64,000 nucleotides of DNA from Holophagaceae bacterium. Lineage in GTDB: Bacteria; Acidobacteriota; Holophagae; Holophagales; Holophagaceae. Of this stretch, positions 9,278 to 18,634 are shown piece after piece (the stretch's first letter is position 1; every line of letters begins with the position of its first letter). The notes beneath the pieces are model-generated. The model did not search any database. It worked only from the letters and a program-made list of their open reading frames with translations, and was not told the DNA's origin. The translations under genes and the position numbers were made by a program. The stretch is taken from NCBI GenBank assembly GCA_016720465.1, contig JADKKO010000004.1, positions 248,001-312,000 of the forward strand. Direction: 5' to 3'.

Positions 9278-10141
9278 GTGCCCATTCGGCATCTCGAAGA
9301 GCGCGCGCTCGACAAATATTTTGATTCGATCCGCCACCTGCCCCTGCTCACGGCACAGGAAGAGCGGATCTACGGGCACATGTGGCAGGACGAACGCAAT
9401 GCCGAAGGCCTCCGGAAGCTGGTGGAAGGCAATCTCCGTTTCGTGGTGAAGGAGGCCCGGAAATTCGAAGGCATGGGCCTCGACCTGCTGGACCTCATCA
9501 GCGAAGGCAACCTCGGCCTCATCGAAGCCGCCAAGCGGTTCGATCCGATGCGCGAGAACAAGTTCCTGACCTATGCATCGTGGTGGGTGCGCCAGGCCAT
9601 CTTCCACGCGCTGGCCGAGCACGGCACCAAGATCCGCCTGCCCCAGAAGGTCGCCGGCCACCTGGTGCAGCTCAACCGACATACCGGCAAGCTGGCCCAA
9701 TCCCTCGGACGCCAGCCCACGGTGGCGGAGATATCCGAAGCGAGCCATTTCTCGGCGGAGGAAGTGACCCGGCTCCAGGTGCTGCAGCAGACTACGAACA
9801 CCATCTCCACCGAACAAGGCATGGGCGACACGGACCTCACGGTCGGCGACAGCCTCGAGCAGGAGGTCCAACCCAGCGCCATGCGGTCCCTGGACCACGA
9901 GGCCTTCCTGTCGCAGCTGCAGAAGTGCCTGGACAGCCTTTCCGAGAAAGAGCGGCGGATCCTGAGCCTCCACTTCGGGCTCAACAACCATGAGCCCATG
10001 ACGCTGGAGCAGATCGGCCGCAGCTTTGTTCCGCCCATCTCGAGGGAGCGGGTGCGCCAGATCGAAGAACGGGCCTTCAATAAGATCCGCGAGCGGAGGC
10101 GGGAAGTGCTGGGCGATTTCCTGCGGGGGGAACTGCCGTGA
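9278..10141 (+). CDS. RNA polymerase sigma-70 family factor (RpoD/RpoS-like, no region 1.1)
   Basis: 287 residues from a GTG start at 9278, chosen because AGGA lies six bases upstream; an in-frame ATG at 9245 has poorer support. Region 2 shows EGNLRFVVKEARKF, DLISEGNLGLIEAAKRFD and FLTYASWWVRQAIFHAL. Region 4 shows LSEKERRILSLHFGL and RERVRQIEERAFNKIR, with a short insertion (SFVPPIS) inside 4.2. Region 1.1 is absent. It resembles group 2 sigma factors, and its place after dnaJ-hspR suggests a stress role (inference). Its stop overlaps the next gene (GTGA). Confidence 0.88.
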   Translation: MPIRHLEERALDKYFDSIRHLPLLTAQEERIYGHMWQDERNAEGLRKLVEGNLRFVVKEARKFEGMGLDLLDLISEGNLGLIEAAKRFDPMRENKFLTYASWWVRQAIFHALAEHGTKIRLPQKVAGHLVQLNRHTGKLAQSLGRQPTVAEISEASHFSAEEVTRLQVLQQTTNTISTEQGMGDTDLTVGDSLEQEVQPSAMRSLDHEAFLSQLQKCLDSLSEKERRILSLHFGLNNHEPMTLEQIGRSFVPPISRERVRQIEERAFNKIRERRREVLGDFLRGELP

Positions 10142-11046
10142 AGCCGGATCCCGCTTGCCCCAAGTGCGGCGGCAAGGGCTTCATCCTGGACCGCGATCCC
10201 ATGAAGCCGGCCATCGCCTGCGGATGCGCGGATGCCGCAGCCTCCCCGGGAAGCGATCTGGGTATTCCCGAACGCTATGCGTCCTCCACGTTTGAAAATT
10301 TCTGGGAGTGGTGGAAGGACCGCCATCCCCGCGTGTCGGTGCTGTTGAGCCTCGGCAAAGCCCAGGAACTCCTGGAACATCCCGCAGGCCGGGAATCGCT
10401 CGGATCGGAACTCGTCTCCAAGCTGGACCACATCGTCCACAAGTGCGGATTGCAGAGCCAGCAAGGCGGCGAAAAATCCTCCGACACCACCTGGAAGACC
10501 ATCCGCCCGGCCCAGGAGCCTTCCGGCTTCCAGCCCTTCCAGGCCTGGGCCCAGAAGGACCGCACCAATACGGATCTCTGGTGGATCGACGGCCCCTCCG
10601 GCAGCGGCCGGTCCAGCCTGGCATCCGCGGCCCTGCGCGCCTGGTGCGAGCGCACCGGTAGACCCGGCCTCTTTGTCTCGGTGCGGACCTTCAGCCAGGA
10701 ATTGAAGGACACCTATTACGATGTGCGCAGCTTCCAGAACCAGGGCTTCCAATCCGAACGGGACCGCATGGCGCCCTTGCTGGACGCGCCCTGCCTGGTG
10801 CTGGATGATCTCGACCGCCTGGACACCGACCTCCGCGTGGCCAGGGCCGCGGCCCAGTTGCTGGATTTCCGCTACGCGGCCCAGCGGCCCACAATCATCA
10901 CCGCATCCCGCTGGGCCGAGACCCTGGAGAATGATGACGGTTATGCGCTCGGCCGCCTCAATGATCCAAGCCTGCTGCGGCGCCTGGGCCAAAGCCATCG
11001 CGTGCTGCTGCAGCCCACCCTGGACCGCCTCCTGAGCCACCTGTGA
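10138..11046 (+). CDS. DnaC-like P-loop ATPase with N-terminal zinc ribbon
   Basis: 302 residues from a GTG that overlaps the sigma-factor stop (GTGA). The N-terminus has CPKCGGKG and, about 20 residues later, CGCA, a probable zinc ribbon. A Walker A motif, GPSGSGRSS, lies near residue 160 and a Walker B, CLVLDDLDRLD, near 225, in the pattern of DnaC/IstB/DnaA-type AAA+ proteins. About 75 residues before the P-loop look family-specific. It could be a helicase loader, but no dnaB is nearby and a loader coupled to a sigma factor is unusual. Function is inferred from fold motifs only. Confidence 0.7.
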   Translation: MKPDPACPKCGGKGFILDRDPMKPAIACGCADAAASPGSDLGIPERYASSTFENFWEWWKDRHPRVSVLLSLGKAQELLEHPAGRESLGSELVSKLDHIVHKCGLQSQQGGEKSSDTTWKTIRPAQEPSGFQPFQAWAQKDRTNTDLWWIDGPSGSGRSSLASAALRAWCERTGRPGLFVSVRTFSQELKDTYYDVRSFQNQGFQSERDRMAPLLDAPCLVLDDLDRLDTDLRVARAAAQLLDFRYAAQRPTIITASRWAETLENDDGYALGRLNDPSLLRRLGQSHRVLLQPTLDRLLSHL

Positions 11047-11062
11047 GCCGCGCGAGGAACCG

Positions 11063-13624
11063 ATGCTGAACCGCCTGCTGCGCGCCCTGCTGCGGCTGCA
11101 TCTAGCGCACCCCAGGCGCATCGTGGCCTTCGCGGCCCTGCTCACGGCGGTCCTGGGCTGGGGCGCGTTGCGGGTCGAACGGCGCCTGGACCTCATGAGC
11201 CTGCTGCCCACCAGCCACCCCATCGTCCGCGCCAGCCTCGAAGCCGGCGTGGGCCAGCAGGAATTGCTGTGGCTCGTGGCCGAAGGCGATTCGACGACCA
11301 TCGAGGCCCGCGGTGAGTGGGCGGAAAACCTGGTGGGCCGCCTGCTCGATCAAGGCACGCTTCCGCTCAATGGCCTCAGCGGCGAGGGCCGCCTCTCGGG
11401 GCCGCAGCCGGTTCCAGGCCCCCAGGGCGTATCGCTCTGGCCGCCGCTGCTGGCCGCCGGGAGCCTCCTGGATGGCGATGCAGCCGTGGGCCGCCTGATC
11501 ACCGAACAGATGTATGCGCTGGCGCCCGCGCTCCTTGGCGATCGCCTGGCGCCGCTCAGGAATCCAGCCGAAGTGGAACGGCGGTTGAAGGAGACCGCTG
11601 CTACCTTGGCGTCCCCGAATCCGATCCAGGCCCGGTTCGCGCAACTGGACCCCTTGAACCTCCGGAACCTGGTTCCCCCTGACCAGGAATCCATGCTCCG
11701 CGCCACCTCGGCCGGCAAGAATTTTCCCCTCCGCATGAAGACCGGCTACCTGGAAACCAAGGATGACCGCTATGTCCTGGTGCCGCTCGTGGTGGATTTC
11801 CCCAGCGCCGATGCCAAGGCCACGGGGCGCATCATCCGCTGGTTGGGGGATGGCGCCAAGGATGGGCTGCCCTCCCGCGCCTCGCTCGGCACGGTCGAGG
11901 CGGCGCTGGCGGCGCACGGCGGCCGCGCCTTTCCCCTGCAGATCACGGGCGCCCATGCGGTGGCCTTCTGGGAATCCCAACGGCTCACCAAGGAAATCCT
12001 GCTCAGCCTCTCGCTCAGTTTTCTGCTCATCGGGATCGTCTATTGGATCGGCTTCCGGACTCTCTCGGGGTTCGGCTACGTGGTGGGCCCGCTGCTGGTC
12101 GGAATGGTGTGGGCCCTGGGCCTGGTCGGATGGTCCCTGGGCGAAATGAACATGATGAGCGCCGGATTCGGCGCCGTGCTGCTGGGCATCGGCGACGATG
12201 TGGGGATCCTGCTCTTCAGCCGCTACCGGGATGAACGCCGCGCAGGGCGGAGGAAGCAGGCCGCGTTGCGCTCGGCCATGCTGAGCACCGGCCCCGGTGT
12301 GGTGGTGGGCTGTGTGGCCACCGCGCTCGCCTTCCTTTCCGCCATCGTGACGCCTTTCCCGGGCTTCCGCGACCTCGGCATCACCGCCGGGCTCGGCCTG
12401 TTGGCCTGCCTCTTCGCCAGTTTCCTTCTGCTGCCTCAACTGCTGTTGGCTTTGGACAAGGGCCGCGGCACCTTCGCCCAGACCTCGGCCCCGGTAGTCC
12501 CGCAATCCCGGATCGCTCCCTGGAAACCCTGGCTGGCCCTGGGCCTGCTGGCCTTCGCGCTGCTCGGAACCCACCGCCTGCGCTGGGAGGAAGATCTTCG
12601 CCGCTTCCGGATCGGAGGCAATCCAGCCCTCGCACTGCAGGAAAAACTCGGGAAAGTGCTGGGTTCCAGCCTTCAGCCCCTCGCCTTGCAGCTCGCTTTG
12701 GACGATGCGGCGCAGTTGCCAAGGAGGTGGAACCGCGTGGCAGAGCAGGTGCGGAGCGAAGGCATGCCGCTGCCCGCCTGGGAGCAGGCCGCTCCCGGAC
12801 TGAGGCTCGTGCTGTCATCGGAAACCTGGCGCCACCGCACCCTGAATGCCGCCTCTGCCGCGGGCCTTGATCCCACGGCCCTGGAGCATCCCCTGGCGGC
12901 CCTCAGCCGCAGCCTGGTGGATCCACTCGCGGTGCCTGCGTCCTTGCAACAGCTCTTCCCGCCCACCCAAAAGGCCGTGCTCCCCCAACGCTGGACCCTG
13001 GCCGGGATGCTGAAATCCAAAACGCCCGCGGCCGATATCCCAACCGTCACCATTCCCATCCGGCTGCCGGAGGAAGCCCAACTCCGGATCGCGCCATTGT
13101 TGGAAGGCGATGGCGCGCGGCTGGTGGGCACACGCCCGCTCTTCTCCGCCATCAAGGATGTGGCCCGGCAGTCCACCCGCGACTGCGCGGCCGTAGGCCT
13201 CGCGCTGGTGCTTTGCATCGTGGCCTTTTTCGGCCGCCGCTGGCGCTTCGTGGCGCTGGCCCTGGTGCCCATCGCGGCCGGCCAGATCGGCCTGCTGGGC
13301 ATCCTCGCCTGGACGAACGAGCCCTTCAGCTTCCTGTCGCTCATGGCCATCCCCATCTCGCTTGGAGTCAGCGTGGACACGGCCCTGAACCTGCTGCACC
13401 GGGCCCGCCTGGAATCAGGCGCCGCTGCGAAAGTGGCCAGGGTGAACGCGGTTTGCGCAGGCACCACACTGGCGGGATTCGGAGGCCTCATCTTCAGCAG
13501 CTACCGCGGCCTCCGGAGCCTGGGCATCGCCTGCGTCGGGGGTGTGGCCCTCGCCTTGCTCATCACCCAATGGGTGCTGCCCTGGCTGCTGGAGAAGTGG
13601 CCCCTGCAAAAGGAACGGCTTTGA
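11063..13624 (+). CDS. MMPL/RND-superfamily membrane transporter
   Basis: 853 residues with an N-terminal membrane helix (HPRRIVAFAALLTAVLGWGAL), a large extracytoplasmic domain, a block of helices around 300-460, a second extracytoplasmic domain and a second helix block. The conserved charged TM4 motif is present as GIGDDVGILLFSRYRDE in the first half and SLGVSVDTALNLLHRAR in the second. This is the pattern of MMPL/HpnN-type exporters of lipids or hopanoids. The cargo cannot be read from sequence. It overlaps the next gene by TTGA. Confidence 0.82.
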   Translation: MLNRLLRALLRLHLAHPRRIVAFAALLTAVLGWGALRVERRLDLMSLLPTSHPIVRASLEAGVGQQELLWLVAEGDSTTIEARGEWAENLVGRLLDQGTLPLNGLSGEGRLSGPQPVPGPQGVSLWPPLLAAGSLLDGDAAVGRLITEQMYALAPALLGDRLAPLRNPAEVERRLKETAATLASPNPIQARFAQLDPLNLRNLVPPDQESMLRATSAGKNFPLRMKTGYLETKDDRYVLVPLVVDFPSADAKATGRIIRWLGDGAKDGLPSRASLGTVEAALAAHGGRAFPLQITGAHAVAFWESQRLTKEILLSLSLSFLLIGIVYWIGFRTLSGFGYVVGPLLVGMVWALGLVGWSLGEMNMMSAGFGAVLLGIGDDVGILLFSRYRDERRAGRRKQAALRSAMLSTGPGVVVGCVATALAFLSAIVTPFPGFRDLGITAGLGLLACLFASFLLLPQLLLALDKGRGTFAQTSAPVVPQSRIAPWKPWLALGLLAFALLGTHRLRWEEDLRRFRIGGNPALALQEKLGKVLGSSLQPLALQLALDDAAQLPRRWNRVAEQVRSEGMPLPAWEQAAPGLRLVLSSETWRHRTLNAASAAGLDPTALEHPLAALSRSLVDPLAVPASLQQLFPPTQKAVLPQRWTLAGMLKSKTPAADIPTVTIPIRLPEEAQLRIAPLLEGDGARLVGTRPLFSAIKDVARQSTRDCAAVGLALVLCIVAFFGRRWRFVALALVPIAAGQIGLLGILAWTNEPFSFLSLMAIPISLGVSVDTALNLLHRARLESGAAAKVARVNAVCAGTTLAGFGGLIFSSYRGLRSLGIACVGGVALALLITQWVLPWLLEKWPLQKERL

Positions 13625-14691
13625 ATCCGCTGAAGGCTGGCCTGGACGCCCGGCTGGCGGCGGGTCCAGTTCCCGCGGCCGAGGTGATGGCCTTGGCCCT
13701 CTATCATCCGCAGCACGGGTACTACCGCCGGGCGGTCGGACCCTGGGGGTTCGAAGGCAAGGACTACTACACCGCGCTTGACCTGGGCCCCTTGCTGGGA
13801 CAAGCGCTGGCGTTGCGCCTGGAGCAGGCCTGGGAACGGCTTGGCCGCCCCCCGGAATTCACGGTGCTGGAACCTGGCGCGGGCCGTGGCTGGCTGGGCA
13901 GGGACATTCTCGACGCGGCCACGGGGCCCTTCGCGGCTTCGCTGCGGTACATCCATCGCGATGACAACCAGGCGGCCCGGACAGCCGCGGCAGAGGCGTT
14001 GGCGCCTTTTCTCGCCACGGGCCGCGCGGCGTTCATGGCTGAAGCGGAATGCCTCAAACCCTTCCATGGCGCGGTCCTCAGCAACGAGTTGTTCGATGCC
14101 CTCCCCGCGCAGCCCTGGCGCTGGGACGGAACCCGCTGGGTCCGGGAAGTGCTCACGCAGAACGGGCCGGAATGGCACGCCCACGAAGAGCCCGCCAGCG
14201 CCGCCTGGTTCGAATCCCAGGGAGATGGGCTCGAGCCAGGTGATGGAAATGTGTGGTGCGAAGCGCTTCCCCAGGTGGCCTCGGCCCTTGCGGCGGGTCT
14301 GCGGGCGGGGCTGTTCATCACCATCGACTATGGCGACCGGGCCTCCCATTTGCTGGCCAAGGGCGCAGATCTCCGCCGTTTCAAGGGCCATGCGGTGGAT
14401 GGCAGGTGGTGGGAGGGCCTCGGCGAGTGCGACCTCACCGCGGACGTCGATTTCACAAGGCTCTCAAGGATCCTCGATGAGCTCGGGCTGACGGAGGTCG
14501 CCCACGAATCCCTGAGCCGCTGGATCCGCGCCCACGCGCCTCTCGCGCAATGGGAGGCTCAATGGCAGGAGCTGGCGGCTCCCGCCCGGATCAAGCGCAT
14601 GGAGAACCTGCTGCAGCTCACCATGCCCGGCATGATGGGGGAGCGGTTCCGCGTGCTCGAAGCCTGGCGGCCGGAGGATCCGCGGCGCTAG
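13621..14691 (+). CDS. MidA/NDUFAF7-type SAM-dependent methyltransferase (DUF185)
   Basis: 356 residues from a TTG start that overlaps the transporter stop codon (TTGA). Recognisable blocks are LYHPQHGYYRRAVGPWGFEGKDYYTALDLGPLLGQALA, VLEPGAGRGWLGRDIL (SAM-binding), VLSNELFDALPAQ, and FITIDYGD, in the order found in NDUFAF7/MidA. The eukaryotic relative dimethylates an arginine of respiratory complex I. The bacterial role is not established. It is convergent with the MOSC gene and overlaps its end by four bases. Confidence 0.88.
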   Translation: MNPLKAGLDARLAAGPVPAAEVMALALYHPQHGYYRRAVGPWGFEGKDYYTALDLGPLLGQALALRLEQAWERLGRPPEFTVLEPGAGRGWLGRDILDAATGPFAASLRYIHRDDNQAARTAAAEALAPFLATGRAAFMAEAECLKPFHGAVLSNELFDALPAQPWRWDGTRWVREVLTQNGPEWHAHEEPASAAWFESQGDGLEPGDGNVWCEALPQVASALAAGLRAGLFITIDYGDRASHLLAKGADLRRFKGHAVDGRWWEGLGECDLTADVDFTRLSRILDELGLTEVAHESLSRWIRAHAPLAQWEAQWQELAAPARIKRMENLLQLTMPGMMGERFRVLEAWRPEDPRR

Positions 14692-15380
14692 AGCGTGGCC
14701 TTCTCCCGCAGGCTTGAACTCCAATGTCCTGTGAGGCCGGAAAGGTCCGCGGCCAAAAGCGCCTCTTCCGGATGCTGCTTCGCGTGGCGGAAGGCGTTCA
14801 ACACCCTTGCCACGGACCATCCGGGATTCGGGCGTTCCAGCAGCGCCAAGCCATCGCCTGCCTGCACCTGCCCCTCTTGCAGAACGCGCAGATACCACCC
14901 GCCCCTCGCGGTTTCCCAGACTAGAAGCACCACGTCATTCCGCTGGAACCGCCGTGCCAGCGTGGCGCAGGGTTGGCGCGGGTGGGAGATTTGCACGACC
15001 GCTCCGCCAGGCTTCCCGATGGCGAACACATCCCCGATGCAGGCCTCCTGGTCCGTAAGGCCCGCCAGCAGGAAATTTTCTCCGAAGGCGCCGGGATCCG
15101 CATCGAGGCCAGAGGCCTGCCAGAGCGGGTAGTGTTCCGACGCATAGGCCAGCACCGCCTGGTCCGGCCCGCCATGGTGGCGTGTGTCCGCAACTTCATC
15201 GCCGGCCAGGCCCAGGCGGGTGAGCTGCCGCGGACACGCGACCGGCGTTTTGAAAATGGCCGAACGCCAAGGGCGCCACGGGCCGCCGAGAGGATCCTCC
15301 GCGCCCATGGAGCCGCTGGCGTCCAGATTCATCGCTTTCCCCACCCGGATCTGGACCAGGTCCGCTGCGGGCCCCTGCAT
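14688..15380 (-). CDS. MOSC domain protein (YiiM-like)
   Basis: 230 residues. The MOSC domain reads DEVADTRHHGGPDQAVLAYASEHYPLW and GAFGENFLLAGL, with the conserved cysteine in HPRQPCATLARRF. A C-terminal helical segment (RPNPGWSVARVLNAFRHAKQ) matches the 3-alpha domain of YiiM. MOSC proteins bind molybdenum cofactor and deliver sulfur or reduce N-hydroxylated compounds. The gene is convergent with the methyltransferase. Confidence 0.88.
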   Translation of the reverse strand: MQGPAADLVQIRVGKAMNLDASGSMGAEDPLGGPWRPWRSAIFKTPVACPRQLTRLGLAGDEVADTRHHGGPDQAVLAYASEHYPLWQASGLDADPGAFGENFLLAGLTDQEACIGDVFAIGKPGGAVVQISHPRQPCATLARRFQRNDVVLLVWETARGGWYLRVLQEGQVQAGDGLALLERPNPGWSVARVLNAFRHAKQHPEEALLAADLSGLTGHWSSSLREKATL

Positions 15381-15384
15381 GGGT

Positions 15385-15900
15385 CTATTTCTTCTTGGTT
15401 GGCGTTGCCTGGCCGGGGGCCAGCTTCTTGCCCAGGTTCTCCATGTAGAGCTGGAGGATGCGGCCGCTCTCCAGATCCACGGTCGTCTGCTTGGCCAAGT
15501 AGGCCTGGCCTTCCTTGGAGGAGAAGAACTTGTTGAGGGCCTTCACGTCGCCGAGAGAATAGTAGTGGTCGTAGACATGGACCAGCAGGTTGCCCACCAC
15601 GTTGGGCGTGGCCCCTTTTTCCAATTCATCGAACACCCTCGGATCCACCTTCGGGTTGGCCTTTTTCGTTTCCGCCAGGCTTTGTTTGATGGCGTCGACG
15701 TTCTTGGCCACGACGCCGGTGGTGTTCAACAACTTCGCGATGGCCTCGCCCTTGGCCTTGTCGACGACTTTTTCGGTGGGGGCGGGTTTCGGGGCGGCGG
15801 CGGATTTGGCGGTGGCCTGCTTGGTGTCGGCGGAAAGGCCGGCCGCGGAGAACAGAGCCGCGGCGGCAAGGGCAGTGGCGCAAAGGGATTTAACAGACAT
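15385..15900 (-). CDS. Exported protein with DUF2059-like domain
   Basis: 171 residues from MSVKSLCATALAAAALFSAAG, a clear signal peptide. A low-complexity Ala/Lys/Pro stretch is followed by an alpha-helical region with LGDVKALNKFFSSKEGQAYLAK, the sequence style of DUF2059 proteins, and a basic tail. It is probably periplasmic. Function is unknown. It sits four bases after the MOSC gene start on the same strand, so the two may be co-transcribed. Confidence 0.72.
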   Translation of the reverse strand: MSVKSLCATALAAAALFSAAGLSADTKQATAKSAAAPKPAPTEKVVDKAKGEAIAKLLNTTGVVAKNVDAIKQSLAETKKANPKVDPRVFDELEKGATPNVVGNLLVHVYDHYYSLGDVKALNKFFSSKEGQAYLAKQTTVDLESGRILQLYMENLGKKLAPGQATPTKKK

Positions 15901-15929
15901 TCCTGAACTCCTTGAGAGGTGAAGTGAAT

Positions 15930-16868
15930 TTAACCCAACCGATGATTGTCCCACCAAGCCTGGCCTTCCGCCACATCAGAGGCGATCTGGGCCCGCAGGG
16001 TTTCGATGCTGCCGAAGCGCCGCTCGCCGCGGATGCGGTGCAGGAAGCGCAGTTCCATGGAAGCGCCGTACAGGTCCCCATCGAACCCGGGCAGGTAGGT
16101 TTCCACCGAAAGGACCTGCCCGGAGAAAGTGGGCTTCTCGCCAATGTTCGTCAAACCCAGGCGGGGAGATTCCCAGTACCGGCTCCGCACTTCGACCACG
16201 TAGACACCGAAGGCCGGCAGTTGTTCTTGTTCCCAGCGCAGGTTCGCCGTGGGATACCCGAGATGGCGGCCCCGCCGCTCTCCTTCGATGACGATTCCCG
16301 TCAGGGCATAGGGATGGCCGAGCAGCACCGCCGCCTGGGCCACATCCCCGGCATTCAACGCCTGGCGGATGCGCGTGCTGGACAGGCGCCCGCCATCGGG
16401 AGCTTTGAGGGCATGGGCGAAGACCGTGCAGCGGGCCTGCCTGCCCCAGGCCTCCAGCGTATGGAAATCCCCCGCGCGGTTCCGCCCAAAGGCGAAGGCG
16501 CGGCCCACATGCAGTTCCACTGGGGACAAGGCGCGTTTGATCTCATGCAGGAAGGCGCTGGGGCTCAATTCGGAGAAGGACCGGGAAAAAGGCACCACCC
16601 AGGCCAGGTCCATGCCGGCGGCGGCGAATTCGGCGAGACGCTGCTGGAGGGTCATGAGCAGCAGAGGCTTGCGTTCCGGCGCCACCACGACCGTGGGATG
16701 GGGGTCGAAGGTGACGACGGCGGCGGGCAGCTTCTGCTCCCTCGCCCGGGAAGCGGCATGTTCCAGCAATTCGCGGTGGCCCCGATGGACGCCATCGAAA
16801 TTCCCGAGCGTCACCACATGCGGACCCGCCGCGGGCGCAGCTTCCAGCTTGTGGTGCCAGACCTCCAT
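15930..16868 (-). CDS. ribF: Bifunctional riboflavin kinase/FMN adenylyltransferase
   Basis: 312 residues from MEVWHHKLEAAPAAGPHV. The adenylyltransferase half has VTLGNFDGVHRGHRELL and FDPHPTVVV plus GGRLSSTRIRQALNAGD. The kinase half has GRRGRHLGYPTANL and GLTNIGEKPTF. It converts riboflavin to FMN and FAD. Its start overlaps the TerC stop codon by one base, so the two are coupled. Confidence 0.96.
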   Translation of the reverse strand: MEVWHHKLEAAPAAGPHVVTLGNFDGVHRGHRELLEHAASRAREQKLPAAVVTFDPHPTVVVAPERKPLLLMTLQQRLAEFAAAGMDLAWVVPFSRSFSELSPSAFLHEIKRALSPVELHVGRAFAFGRNRAGDFHTLEAWGRQARCTVFAHALKAPDGGRLSSTRIRQALNAGDVAQAAVLLGHPYALTGIVIEGERRGRHLGYPTANLRWEQEQLPAFGVYVVEVRSRYWESPRLGLTNIGEKPTFSGQVLSVETYLPGFDGDLYGASMELRFLHRIRGERRFGSIETLRAQIASDVAEGQAWWDNHRLG

Positions 16869-17824
16869 CACTCTCCTTCTTCGGAGACGGCGGGCCAGGC
16901 CAAGCTGATCGCCACACTCAGGACCAGAACCGCGAGGATCACCAGGAGCGAGACCATCGTCGGGATTTTGATCCACTCGGCGATGCACATTTTGACGCCC
17001 ACGAAAGCCAGGATGACCGCAAGCCCCGTCTTGAGCCGGTGGAAGCGGTCCATCATCTTCGCCAGCAGGAAGTACAGGCTCCTAAGGCCCAGGATGGCAA
17101 ATACGTTCGAGGTGTAGACGACGAAGGGATCGCGCGTGACGGCCAGCACGGCGGGAATGGAATCCACGGCGAACACCACGTCGGTGATCTCCACGCTCAG
17201 GAGCACCAGGAGCATGGGCGTGGCGAAACGGCGGCCCTCCTTGAAGGTGAAGAAGTGTTCAAGGCCCCCCTTCTCATCAAAGGGAATCATCCGCTTGAAC
17301 AACCGCACCGCCGGGTGCTCGGAAGGATCCCGCTCCTCATCCTCGGTGACCAGCATCTTGATCCCGGTGAACACCAGGAAGCCGCCAAAGACGTAGATCA
17401 TCCATTCGAACCGGTGCAGGAGCGCGGTTCCCGCCAGGATCATGCCCGCGCGCATCAACAGCGCGCCCAGCACGCCCCAGAAGAGGACCCGGTGTTGATG
17501 CCTCAATTCCACCCGGAAACTGGCAAAAATCAGCACGAAGACAAACAGGTTGTCCACGCTCAGGGACTTCTCCAGCAGATAGGCCGTGAGCCATTCCAGG
17601 CCCTCCTGGGGGCCCTTCGCCTTGAATATCAGCAGGTTGAAGACCAGGGCCAGCGTGATCCAGACGCTGCTCCAGACCGCGGCCTCCTTCACGCTTGGGG
17701 CATGGACCTTCCGGTTGAACACCCCCAGATCCAATGCGAGCATCGCGAACACGAAAACATGGAATCCCAGCCAAGCCCACCAAGGTGCCGCATTTAATAA
17801 GATTTCGACCAAGAATCCTCCCAT
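16868..17824 (-). CDS. TerC family integral membrane protein
   Basis: 318 residues with about nine hydrophobic segments. The family motifs KSLSVDNLFVFVLIF and EITDVVFAVDSIPAVLAVT are intact, each with membrane-embedded acidic residues. TerC proteins are linked to tellurite resistance and to metal (Mn2+) loading of exported enzymes. It begins 28 bases from the divergent rsmE gene, leaving little room for two full promoters. Confidence 0.93.
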   Translation of the reverse strand: MGGFLVEILLNAAPWWAWLGFHVFVFAMLALDLGVFNRKVHAPSVKEAAVWSSVWITLALVFNLLIFKAKGPQEGLEWLTAYLLEKSLSVDNLFVFVLIFASFRVELRHQHRVLFWGVLGALLMRAGMILAGTALLHRFEWMIYVFGGFLVFTGIKMLVTEDEERDPSEHPAVRLFKRMIPFDEKGGLEHFFTFKEGRRFATPMLLVLLSVEITDVVFAVDSIPAVLAVTRDPFVVYTSNVFAILGLRSLYFLLAKMMDRFHRLKTGLAVILAFVGVKMCIAEWIKIPTMVSLLVILAVLVLSVAISLAWPAVSEEGE

Positions 17825-17852
17825 TCCAGTCTACAGGCCTTGAGAATGGGGT

Positions 17853-18569
17853 ATGAGCTTGCCGCGGCTGATCGTCTCCACTCCGGGCCCCAATCACGAA
17901 GGCCGGCTGCTAGTCCTGGCTCCCGACCAGGCTCGGCATCTGCATGCGCTCCGGATGAAGCCCGGGGCCGCCTTGGAGCTGTTGCTGGAGGATGGCCCCT
18001 GGCAGGCGGATCTCACGGGAATAGCCCGGGATGCGGCCCAGGTCCGGCTCATATCGCCCCTGCAGGAAGTCCGGGAAGCGCCGGTCGACATCCATGCCTG
18101 CCTGCCCATCACGACCCACCTGGCCACCTGGGAGGATTGGCTGCCCCCGCTCGTGGAGCTGGGCGCGACGCACATCCACCCCATCATTTACGCCCGGAGC
18201 GAATTCGATGCCCGCCGGACGCTGGGCAAGGCGGAGCGGTGGTCCCGGCTTATTTCCTCTGCGGTGGAACAGAGCCATCGGAGCCGGATTCCCAAGTTGT
18301 TTCCCGCGCAACCCTTCGAGTTCCTGCTGGAATGCAACATTCCCCAACGCTGGGTCGCTTATGAAGCCGCCACGGACACCGCCAATCCGGCCCTGGGCCT
18401 GGAGGCCCTGGCCTTCACCTGCGGACCCGAAGGCGGGATCGCCGATCGGGAAATCGCGGCGCTGAGAGGCGCCGGTTGGCAGCCTGTCTGCCTGGGGCGC
18501 AGCATCCTCCGGGCGGCCACCGCCCCCATCGCCATGCTAGGCGCCATCCAATTCCAGTTGAACCGCTAG
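17853..18569 (+). CDS. rsmE: 16S rRNA (uracil-1498-N3)-methyltransferase
   Basis: 238 residues. The N-terminal PUA-like part includes DQARHLHALRMKPG. The SPOUT domain includes SAVEQSHRSRIPKL, the SAM-binding GPEGGIADREI and LGRSILRAATAPIAML, all diagnostic of RsmE. It methylates U1498 of 16S rRNA. It stands alone on the plus strand between TerC and the UPF0016 gene. Confidence 0.95.
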   Translation: MSLPRLIVSTPGPNHEGRLLVLAPDQARHLHALRMKPGAALELLLEDGPWQADLTGIARDAAQVRLISPLQEVREAPVDIHACLPITTHLATWEDWLPPLVELGATHIHPIIYARSEFDARRTLGKAERWSRLISSAVEQSHRSRIPKLFPAQPFEFLLECNIPQRWVAYEAATDTANPALGLEALAFTCGPEGGIADREIAALRGAGWQPVCLGRSILRAATAPIAMLGAIQFQLNR

Positions 18570-18634
18570 GCGCCGAAAAAGCGGAGCGCGAAGCAAGAGC
18601 CGCAGGCTCCCTCATCGGAACCTAGTCAGGCCAT

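Noticed and set aside
18597..18609. Small GAGCC/GGCTC hairpin between rsmE and the UPF0016 gene
   Set aside because: Only five base pairs and no T run.
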